Shown here piece by piece: positions 55,748 through 64,000 of a stretch of DNA of 64,000 bases. The stretch is from Rhynchospora pubera (Eukaryota > Streptophyta > Magnoliopsida > Poales > Cyperaceae). The notes beneath the pieces are model-generated. The model had not been told where the DNA came from and ran no database searches. It worked only from the letters and a program-made list of their open reading frames with translations. Position 1 is the stretch's first letter, and the number at the start of each line of letters is the position of its first letter. The stretch lies in contig CM051462.1 in NCBI GenBank assembly GCA_028095005.1, positions 168,795,306-168,859,305 of the forward strand. Reading direction: 5' to 3'. The translations under genes and the position numbers were made by a program.

Positions 55748-57292
55748 ATGTTCCATTCTTTTCAGAAATTTGAGCAAGAAATGGAGGATAATTGGAGTGA
55801 TGAGGAAGATCCTTTGGCCCAACTCGATGAGAGAGTCGACCGCTTGATGAGACAAGCTCAAATTGAAGAAATAAAAAGAAGAGTGAGTCGATTGGAGAAC
55901 CAATTCACAAACAAGCAAAACATGAGAAGGGAAGGATCAAAGGAAGGATGGAGTCCACATCAAGATTCATACACCCACTACTCAAGCCATTCAGCACACA
56001 ACAGGTTGGTACCTAATTCGGGCCAAATCCAGGCTACGGTGTACTCCGCACAGGCAGCATTGTATCCCGCACAGTCAACAGTGCAAGCAAGAGTGCACCC
56101 AACACAGAGCCTAGTGTACCCCGCACAGACAAGGGTGTATCCCGCACAGTCAAAAGAGAAGTCAATAGTGAAGGCAATGGTTCACTCTACACAAGGTCCA
56201 GTGCACTCCGCACACCCAAGAGTGTATCCAGCACAGGCAGATATGTATCCCCCACAGACAAGGGTGCACTCCACACAGGACCAAGTGTACCCCGCACAGT
56301 CAGAAGTGTATCCCGCACAACCACCAGTCTGGACTTCACAACCACCAATTTGGCCCGAACAACAACAAGTTCAGTGCACCCAAGGCCCAATGTACCCCGC
56401 ACAGGAAGGAGTGTACCCCGCATTGTACACCAACAGGGAAGAATTCGACAATGGTTTGACTTATAACTCTTGTTTTTCTTTGGATAATGAAGGTTCAATG
56501 TCTCAACTAGACCTTAGATTTACTTTCTTTACTGAAACTTATGATTCTCAATCACCTTTGCAAATGCCAAGTTATGAATCATTGTTTGAAGATTTCATGG
56601 CTAGTCAAAGAAAGAAACGTGAGGAAATTCTTGGAAGATTGGATTCTTTGTCATCCAAGTTTGATACTTATACCACATTACTAGAAAAAATGACAAAGAC
56701 TTTAATTTTCCAAGAAATGTGTCCTTCACAAAGTCTACATGCTGAACAAAATGCCAAAATGACATTGCAAAGTGATAGAGAATTAGAAGGTTTTAGTTCT
56801 CCCGTGTTGATTGGAGTTTGTTATGAGACGGATAGTGAAGAAAGCACACAACTTGAAACAAATGAAGAACAAGAGAAAGTAGAAAAATCAAATTTTGTTG
56901 TACCTCCACCTAATATCCTTCCTAATTTCATTCCACATAGATTAACATACTTTGTCAAATCCAATGAGTTGGAATTGAAGCATCCTCCAACAGATTCTAT
57001 CATTAAAGAACTCGAGAAGAAAGAAGATGGTGGTATCACTCTCAAAGTCGAAACATCCGACATGAAGAATTGCAATTTCACCAAAATCAGCTTGAGCCTT
57101 CAACTTGTAGAATGCTTGGATAGTCTCAATGTGATGAAGGGCATCAAACCGCACATCAAATATCACATCACAATCGAACCAACAATTAAGACAACCAAGA
57201 AGGAGCACACCAAGCATGTCTCAAGAGTCTTGCTCGACCATTTTTGGGTGAACTATGATGCATTGACGGGGCGTAAAGTGAAGATAAGATGA
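55748..57292 (+). CDS. Gag-like protein with about 18 VYPAQxx heptads
   Basis: From the ATG at 55748 the frame has 514 codons; a second ATG at 55781 (MEDNWSDEEDP) is an equally good start. The N-terminus is acidic, then a charged helical segment follows (ERVDRLMRQAQIEEIKRRVS). Residues about 98-228 consist of about 18 seven-residue units of type VYPAQxx (also VHSTQ, MYPPQ, VWTSQ, IWPEQ). After that come a helical region (SQRKKREEILGRLDSLSSKF) and a C-terminal part with PPPNILPNFIPHRLTYFV. I see no CCHC knuckle, protease or RT. The position right after the primer site makes it a Gag-type ORF of a gag-only Gypsy element. I recognise no named domain. The ORF is intact, so it has either been kept by selection or is young. 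Confidence 0.65.
   Translation: MFHSFQKFEQEMEDNWSDEEDPLAQLDERVDRLMRQAQIEEIKRRVSRLENQFTNKQNMRREGSKEGWSPHQDSYTHYSSHSAHNRLVPNSGQIQATVYSAQAALYPAQSTVQARVHPTQSLVYPAQTRVYPAQSKEKSIVKAMVHSTQGPVHSAHPRVYPAQADMYPPQTRVHSTQDQVYPAQSEVYPAQPPVWTSQPPIWPEQQQVQCTQGPMYPAQEGVYPALYTNREEFDNGLTYNSCFSLDNEGSMSQLDLRFTFFTETYDSQSPLQMPSYESLFEDFMASQRKKREEILGRLDSLSSKFDTYTTLLEKMTKTLIFQEMCPSQSLHAEQNAKMTLQSDRELEGFSSPVLIGVCYETDSEESTQLETNEEQEKVEKSNFVVPPPNILPNFIPHRLTYFVKSNELELKHPPTDSIIKELEKKEDGGITLKVETSDMKNCNFTKISLSLQLVECLDSLNVMKGIKPHIKYHITIEPTIKTTKKEHTKHVSRVLLDHFWVNYDALTGRKVKIR
56025..56435 (+). repeat. 21-bp coding repeat array (heptad region)
   Basis: Units such as GTGTAYCCCGCACAGACAAG, mostly 21 bases long and always in the same reading frame. 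They contain the same CCCGCACA motif that lies in the LTR. The GTGTA start and the CCCGCACAG core are best kept. Occasional units are shorter or interrupted (VQAR, EKSIVKAM). Confidence 0.85.
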
Positions 57293-57309
57293 GAAGAAAG
57301 GTGGTCAAG

Positions 57310-57350
57310 CTAGTGACCTTAAACAAGCGCTTCTTGGGAGGCAACCCAAG
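57310..57350 (+). promoter_or_regulatory. Conserved post-gag motif with a hairpin
   Basis: It starts 18 nt after the stop codon and reads CTAGTGACCTTAAACAAGCGC, followed by a hairpin CTTGGGAGGCAACCCAAG (57333-57350) with a perfect 6-bp stem and a 6-nt loop. From memory, near-identical strings follow the gag ORF of plant Tat/Athila-like and gag-only elements. The role is unknown; an RNA packaging or processing signal is possible. Confidence 0.55.
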
Positions 57351-57756
57351 ACTCTAAAACTCTTCTCTTTATTTTAAATTTCAGTTTTGGAAATTTTAGA
57401 AAAATCAATAAAAATCTGAAAATGAGAAAAACACAAAATATTTAGGTTTGTTTTAATTTAGTTTTCTGTTTCAAAGAAATAAAAAAAAAGAAAAAAAAAC
57501 GGGCATAATCGATGGATTCAAAATTTGAACTTATTTCTCGAGGTGGGGAATTATCAATTACATAGGGTTATTTTTGTGTGTAAATTTCAGGTTTGATTAA
57601 TTGTGGATGTCCCCGGACGACTCGTACTAGAGCACCATGAGGCAAGAAGTGATGAAAACCTGCCTCGGCACGACCTCACACGAGTTGTCCGCTGCAATTT
57701 ATTCAGCCTGCTTGATTTGAGCGTTGAATTATCATATTAAACCAAGGAATCAACAT

Positions 57757-58160
57757 TGTGCGGCTTACACAACTCCAATTGTGCGGGTGGGAGAGCATTC
57801 ACAAGCAACGGGTTCAACATGCCACATCAAAATCCAGCACTATGCGGGCAACATACCACATTGTGCGGGTAACAAACCCTCCTATGCGGGCAACACCCTG
57901 CCTCTGTTGCCCGCACAGCTTGTAAAAACCCACACCAGAGAGCAATTTCCGCCCAGTGTACTCCGCAAAAGCCGAAACTGTTGCCCGCACAATGGTCATT
58001 TTAGCCCAACCCGAGAGCAACTCAAGCTAGTGTACTCCGCACAACACACCTTGTAGTCCGCACAAGCATCATTTTGACCCAATTCGAGGGCAGCTCAGAC
58101 CATTGTAGCCCGCACAACTAACCTTTGTACCCCGTGCACTGCCAAAATCACCGCTCAACT
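57757..58160 (+). repeat. Second cluster of GTGCGG / CCCGCAC motifs, 3' of gag
   Basis: It starts with sense copies (GTGCGGCT, GTGCGGGT, ATGCGGGCAAC x2, GTGCGGGTAAC, up to about 57890) and then switches to CCCGCACA-type copies (57909-58135). Further copies lie at 58425-58530. The order is the same as in the LTR: GTGCGG first, CCGCAC second. Confidence 0.75.
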
Positions 58161-58334
58161 AGCCGCCGCTCCACCGAATCCTGAAAACTTATAGTGCCGA
58201 TCATGTGCCGCACACATCCAATTGCGCTCTAATTGCCGCAAGCCACTGCCACTTAGTGCCTATCACCACACCGATCGCTAATTTGGTATGTTTTCAATTG
58301 CCTTCTCTTTATTTTCCCTGCGGTGATGTGTAGC

Positions 58335-58370
58335 ATTGAGGACAATGCTTTGTTCAAGCTTGGGGGAGGA
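58335..58370 (+). promoter_or_regulatory. ATTGAGGACAATGC ... TTGGGGGAGGA motif
   Basis: A purine-rich tract TGGGGGAGGA at 58361-58370 preceded by ATTGAGGACAATGC. It resembles the polypurine-like phrase common in Tat/Athila-type plant elements. No LTR follows directly, so it is probably an internal copy and not the priming tract. Confidence 0.4.
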
Positions 58371-59084
58371 TACAAACTTGTCTTTAAGAGTGCATCATGT
58401 CATATTTTTGAACTGTCAAAGGGTTTGTGCGGGTTACACATTGTCCCTGTGTGGAGTACATTTGTCCTCTAGAAAAACTGTGCCACTGAAATTGTCAGGT
58501 GTACCCCGCACAGGAATGGGTGTATCCCACACAACACTTCTGGCACGTGGTTTGCACCATGTAGTTGCATGTAAATGATTGGAAATCAATTGAATGTGCT
58601 TGATTGTCCTTTGATTTGAAATACATGACAGATAAGGTCTTATTTCACATGAATTTGAAAATGACAAGAGGTAGTCAACACGTTTATTTTGTCAAGGTAT
58701 TGAATGATTAAGTAGTTTTTGGATTAGTTTGTGTGCCAATGGACCGAATGTTATGGATTTTGAAATTGATAGGACTTGAAACTTTGGTGCTTGAAATTGT
58801 TAAATGCTATTAGACAAGGTCATAACCTTTTGCCGAGTGAACGGACTTACATTTTACATGGACTTGTTCAAAAAGAGTATCATTAATGTGTGTAAACTTA
58901 AATTGAGTCTTGATTGATGTTGCTTTTAAAATGCTTGGGACACCAACAAGCAACTTAATGGGACCATTCAAATAGTGTGAAAATGAGGGTGCTTTTGACA
59001 TTAAGTGATAAAAATGAGCGGTTTAACCCAAATTATTATTAATTACTTTATGCAATTTATTTTATGTTCTTATTTACTTATGCA

Positions 59085-59265
59085 AAAAAAAAACAAAAAA
59101 ACAAAAAAAAACCAAAAACAAAAAAAAACCAAAAACCCAAAAATAAATCTATCTTAATTAAACCCCACCGCTCAGAAAGTCTTGAAACGATGTGAGAGCA
59201 TCGGAAAAGGAATTCGCTGGGATCGATGGCTCGATGATACCGGTGGCCATAGGCGAGCGAATTCC
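59085..59265 (+). repeat. A-rich tract followed by a long-stem palindrome
   Basis: 59085-59143 is a run of A with CC interruptions. At 59209-59218 GGAATTCGCT pairs perfectly with AGCGAATTCC at 59256-59265. The loop of 37 nt holds ATCGAT and CCGGTGGCC. Probably part of the Tat/Athila-like element's 3' region. Confidence 0.5.
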
Positions 59266-59460
59266 GATTCAAGTCTTTCCACTTAAGTCTCTTGCATAAA
59301 ACCCTAAGGTGAGTAATCACCCACACTCGACTTGCACATAAATTGGTGAAAATTTTATTTTTGGAAGACTCTAAACTAGTTGACACATTAATGAAATTGT
59401 TTACTAGACCATGGAAGGTGTGGGAATGAACGGGCAATCAATTTTGACTTTGCATGATTT

Positions 59461-62400
59461 TTTAATGAAGATAAGCTAGAGTCCTTGAGGTAGAAAATTG
59501 AAGTCATTAGGTCTAAGTGTTGCATAAACTAATTGAAAAAAATACTTAAACCTTTAATACCTTTTCAAAATAAATTGAGACCACCACTTGCATTCTTTTC
59601 AAAAATGTGAATTTCATATTGCACAATTGTTTGCCTCCAAATTATGCTGCACAAAATCTTAAACAATTTCCTGTTTTATCACCAAAGTCCAAAACCATGT
59701 AATCAAGATCCCATCCACATAACCAATTACCCAACAAAATAGCCCTGATGATTGGTCATATTGCATGAAAGGAAAACAAAAAATTCTTAAAAATGGATGG
59801 TAAATTAATTAGTTATGAGGAATGCCATTATGCGCCCGTGATATCCTTATAATTAATTACCAAAGTCCTAAAAATAGAAAATTTGTGGCAGCTAAATTCT
59901 TCATATTTTTATGAGAAACCATGCAAAATTTCATGTCAAATTGACCTATGGAAGGGCACCAAACAATTTTTCTAAGAACAAAGCAGCTTAATTATCCTCA
60001 AAATTCAGTTAAATGGACAGCTCCATTTTGAAACAAATGGAGGTAAACCTCAAATAAATGGAGATATTTTCGGATGGGCCTTTGAATTCAAAAAAAATCC
60101 GCTTTGGGCCGAGATTAAAGCCCATCTAAACTACACCAATCCAGTTCAGAAATTCCTACCGATCCAACGATCCTGATAAATCCTTAATATGTTATCCAAA
60201 ATCAACGGATGGATCTTGATCTAGAATTACAAACATCTAATTGAATTTTCTGATTGGTCGAAAGTTGTGGGTCCCACTCGTTTTAAAAAAAAAAGAAAAG
60301 CGAAGGAGGGTGAAACAGTATTGTCTGTCTGACGCAGGCGTCGTACGCTGGCGTGAGGAGGAGTTTCGCCGCCGTTTCGCGTTGTTTCAGCCTCAACCAA
60401 CCTCGCCGGTGAAAAGGCGACAACCTCACCAATACAACAGTACCAGACTCGGCGATGGACGGTGACTAGGTTGAGCAATAATTGAAAGGGAAAGAATCAG
60501 TGACTGAGACAAACGCATGAGGAATTTTGCTAAATTAGCGAGAAATTGCCAAGGAAACATACCTAGGAGGCACCTGTTGGATCTATGAGGGGAAAGTAAT
60601 GAGTAATTTCGGGTTAATTGAAGCTGGTTGAAGCAATGAGCCTCATGGCCATGGCGGTAAACAGTGGAGACATGGGAATAAGCAATGGGAGTTGTTATAC
60701 TGCGAGTCAAGGGAGATAGATGGTTCCTCACTACTTCGTATGCTACTCGCTTATGTAATAGGAAGCAGGGAGAAAGGGAAGAAAGTCACCTATGCTTGAA
60801 CTGGAGGGGGCCAGTACAGCAAATCACATAAAGTCGAACAAAAGGAACAAATGGAGAAGGAAGGTTCCCCTCTAGCCTAGGCACTGAAAAGAAAGTTATA
60901 GGCCTGTAAAGCCAGTGTACCATGGGCTCAGGGAAAAGTAATTGAGAGAGAAGGAATTTCATCAGTCAATTTAACATTCCCAACCGTTGATGCTTGGGTG
61001 ATGATTGCTCCTTCTGACACTAGTACAATGCATTAAATGATGTACTGAAGGGAAAAGCATGATACAACACCCAGGAATTGCCTTTTTTGTCTTTCTTTCT
61101 CAAGCAAATGCATCATCAGTCACTCACTTGCACATGGGAGGCAAAATGGATATGATGAATGGACGGATGTGGCCAGATTAAATGAGAGATACACTCTGGG
61201 TATGTAGACAATCAACACACATCAATTGGCACCTGAAAGGCATTCCATACGTGACATCAAAGGGCAAATCAGGAATTAAAAGAAAAGACAAAAGATCAAA
61301 GCTCATGGGGGATGCACATAAGAAACCTCAAATTCCAGCTATACCCCTCTATATCCTATCTAAAATTGCCATATATGGAGCTGTCCCAAGGGATTAGGAG
61401 TTTGCTTATGTACTAATGATCATGTTATGATTAAAAAAAAACAACACAACCAAGTTAGTAAGGGCAAAACAAATTCTGAGCATTGAAAAATAAGGAAATA
61501 ATGATCAATGAAAAAGGGAAACATATATTGGTACTGTATCCCTCTTCTACAAGCATAGGTAGATGAAGAGAGATGTTTATCTCCCCTAGCATGGACCCCA
61601 TCTGTCATATGAGAGTGAAAAAGAAGAATTAGTAAGCAGGCATGTTACCCAAGCAGCAAATACAATACTCGACAATCAAAATCATGCCAAATGTCAAGCA
61701 GGGAGGCATAGTCCCAGATTTTCCCCTGAATGACAAAGGAGACATTCACGTATAGAAAGGGGTATTTTGGGAAACTACCTTTCACTAAAGGAGCCTCCAG
61801 TTGAGAACTCATGAGGGAATGGGTAAAGGCATGCTGCCGATGTACCAGACCTACAACCCTATGGCCACAGCTATGCATCAAAGGAGATTCCTCCTCTATG
61901 CAAATCACAGCCCTTCATCAATCTGTGAATCACTAGATGAAAGACAGCACATCAATTGGCGCCAGAATGGATGTAACTCCTCCTCCAAGCACCCTGTAAA
62001 AAAGAGTGAAATTATAAGATTCAAGTGGCATACTACCAATGGTCACTAAAAAGAAGTAAAAAGGAAAGAAGTGAAGCTGGAATTACAAAAGTATGGCGGC
62101 AGCCTCACACCATATCTGAACCCTCCATCATAAATCCAATACAGAAGATGTTGCCATGTGTCAAGAAAATGAAGCCAAGCCCCAAGGATTTCAGCTATAA
62201 AAGAAGATCAAGAGCAAAGCAAAAGGGGGGACACAAGATCACTAGGTTGAAATTCTGCTAGTTCGTTTAGTACCACTATTGTAATCAAATTCTCAAAAAA
62301 CAAGTAAGAGCAATCCCAAGGAAAGGTAGGGAATCTACCGTACTAAGTTTAATACATAAATTCCATTTCTTAAGTCTTCCTTCTTGATTTTCACTTCCAG

Positions 62401-62504
62401 TCCTCGTGCTTCTCTTGTTTTCTTTATTCTCTTTGAAGATAAGTAAAAAAGGTCTCCATGTAGATCACTCACTAGTGCTGCTCTAGGGCTCAGAGACATG
62501 GGTA
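59461..62504. other. Unassigned region, possibly the end of an element and a promoter
   Basis: No gene recognised. CACATCAATTGGC occurs at about 61216 and 61950 in otherwise dissimilar surroundings. A good TATA box (TATAAAAG) lies at 62196-62203 with a leader-like AC-rich stretch after it; no ORF follows, so it may be the promoter of an unknown LTR or of a non-coding RNA. Confidence 0.35.
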
Positions 62505-63275
62505 AGGGGTGCTTGCCAGAGAGCGCACACTTGCCTATGTCAATCAGTCCCTTAATGTTAAAATTATGCTAAAAGATAAATTCCTGTGAAGAGGCATAGG
62601 TTTATGCGTGAGGGGTGCTTGCCTGAGAGCGCACACTCATGAATCTAACTATGTTTCGACATTGATAATAGTTGTTTCAAAAGTTATGAATAAAACTTAT
62701 GTCAATGAGTCCCTTAATGTTAAAAAAAATGCTAAAAGATAAATTCTTGTGAAGAGGCATAGGTTTATGCGTGAGGGGTGCTTGCCTGAGAGCGCACACT
62801 CATGCATCTAACTATGTTTCGACATTGATAATAGTTGTTTCAAAAGTTATGAATAAAACTTATGTCAATGAGTCCTCTAATATCTTAAAAATGTTGAAAT
62901 AAAGTTTGGTGGAGGAACACGGTTCCATGCATGAGGGGTGCTTGCCTGAGAGCGCACACTCATGCATTTAGCCATGTTTCAACACTAATGGTAGCTGTCT
63001 CAAATGTTATGCATAAAACAAAGAATGAATGGATCTGAAATTAACAAAATTGTAATAAAATAAGAAACCAGGGGTATGTATAAAAAAAAAGAGGGGAAAA
63101 CTATGTGTCTAGTATAAAAAAAAACAACAAAGGGAAGGGTTTTAACATATAGTAGGGACTATTTTGCTAAAAATATATGCTGTCAGACTTTCTTTTTTTT
63201 AAAAAAAATATATGTTAAATTTACTGGAAGTATGCGGCTGTAACCAAGGGATGCTTGCCTGAGAGCGCATACTTG
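62505..63275 (+). repeat. Degenerate repeat with a conserved 28-bp core (five copies)
   Basis: The core AGGGGTGCTTGCCTGAGAGC followed by GCACACT starts at 62505, 62611, 62774, 62934 and 63247, giving spacings of 106, 163, 160 and 313 (about twice 157). Copies 2 and 3 also share nearly all of their 163-bp units. In copies 1 and 5 only the core and a few flanking bases are kept. The core is better conserved than the rest of the unit. Confidence 0.85.
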
Positions 63276-64000
63276 GGGACAACAGCATATTCCTAGTGCT
63301 TACTACCTTCTGATCCTAACTACAAAATTTGAAATTAACAAGTCATGGGGATATAGGTTAGGGCTAAGACCATAAAAGAAATATATATAATAATGAAATA
63401 AGAAGGACTAAACTGAAAATGCCAAAGCACAAGGTAATGGGGATAACCTAGCAATACAATCTGTTATGTCTTTCAAAGATAGTATATGTATACAATAGTG
63501 AGGTACTTTTGTTGAGTTTACATCTTGAAAAGGGTCTTATGCACCTGTTGGTAAAAAAAATATACGTATATGAAATGATAAGAGTCAGTTTCATTATAGG
63601 AATATGTTTACTCAAAAGAACTTCTTATGCGTCTTAACTCTTAAAAGAAAATAAACAAAATATAAAAAAAGGGGCTCAAACACATAAACAACACAAATAT
63701 ATAGGGTGCATCTTTATCATGGAAAATTTCCCTGCATAAGCTCAAATCCAACCTGTGATATTTTTCTTTAGAAAGCAATGAGGATGTACTTAAGGAAAGA
63801 AATGTCTAGTAATATTCCAGCACCGTTTTGATGGAAAGAAACACATGGCCTCTTTTGAAAAAAAAATTAGATGTCATTCCATGTAACAATCTATTAAAGT
63901 GACTCACCATGATGACAGAAGAATAGGAGTGGCTATCAAAAGACCAATTTTAAAATTTGAATGCTTGAGACTTACTGTTTGTGAAACATGAGTAAATGCC
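63276..64000. other. Unassigned AT-rich DNA
   Basis: Nothing recognised. Short A runs and no open frame of note. Confidence 0.45.

Larger units (their letters stand above)
53540..59460 (+). mobile_element. Non-autonomous Tat/Athila-like LTR retrotransposon with a gag-like ORF
   Basis: The left part looks like a Gypsy LTR ending GCTACACATCA at 55619, followed by AGCTTTT and an Asp-tRNA primer site. The phrase GTGGATTCGACCCC before the LTR end is typical of Tat/Athila LTRs. One gag-like ORF follows (55748-57292), then a conserved hairpin motif, and then about 2 kb of non-coding DNA with the phrase ATTGAGGACAATGC and a TTGGGGGAGG purine tract. I have seen that phrase in other plant gag-only Gypsy elements. 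There is no protease, RT or integrase. The left LTR start and any 3' LTR are not found, so both outer limits are estimates and the copy may be truncated. Confidence 0.7.

Noticed and set aside
58324..58334. TGATGTGTAGC, the exact inverse of the LTR end GCTACACATCA, as the start of a 3' LTR
   Set aside because: The sequence after it does not match anything upstream of 55619 and no purine tract precedes it, so the match is probably chance or an internal inverted motif.

Overview
This window looks like nuclear DNA of a flowering plant. The base composition is AT-rich with long non-coding stretches. The recognisable host genes are plant-type: a secreted GDSL (SGNH) esterase/lipase with GT-AG introns, a type-1 non-specific lipid transfer protein, and a CASP-like membrane protein. 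The rest is mostly plant transposable elements: an L1-like LINE with RNase H, two Copia elements, a non-autonomous LTR element, a Tat/Athila-like gag-only element and many MITEs. I cannot name the species; a eudicot is my guess.

Layout. 1-3960: nothing I can assign. 3969-10412: a minus-strand LINE with only a few lesions. 10879-12183: a broken CASP-like locus on the minus strand with a plausible promoter. 13268-15763: a chain of nested or abutting MITEs. 18321-19670: three more MITEs. 20655-47739: one GDSL esterase gene, stretched to about 27 kb. Its first intron holds a degenerate Copia element (21321-27744). Its last exon is cut by a 17.9-kb non-autonomous LTR element (29787-47646), which is itself split by an almost pristine Copia element (33837-44212). 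All three insertions have matching 5-bp target duplications. 48946-49302: the lipid transfer protein gene. 52673-53301: a hAT-type MITE. About 53540-59460: a non-autonomous Tat/Athila-like element with one visible LTR, an Asp-tRNA primer site and a gag-like ORF carrying about 18 heptad repeats. 62505-63275: a degenerate repeat of about 160 bp around a conserved 28-bp core.

How the parts relate. By eye the LTR pairs differ at about 15 of 441 sites (Copia in intron 1), about 10 of 615 (non-autonomous element in the exon) and 2 of about 1,739 (innermost Copia). This agrees with the nesting order. The exon insertion must have ended production of the normal GDSL enzyme, although the remaining exons still join in one open frame. 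That frame carries Ser where the family has its catalytic His. The innermost Copia has one uninterrupted 1,387-aa polyprotein, a primer site and nearly identical LTRs, so it may still be competent to transpose. The 546-base run of N in its right LTR lies exactly between bases that are adjacent in the left LTR, so it is probably an assembly artefact.

The least explained material is in the two non-autonomous LTR elements. Each has a GC-rich minisatellite of 20-21 bp just upstream of its LTR TATA box, and each repeats the same short motif elsewhere in the element. In the Tat/Athila-like element the motif also occurs inside the gag-like ORF as an in-frame 21-bp (7-aa) repeat.
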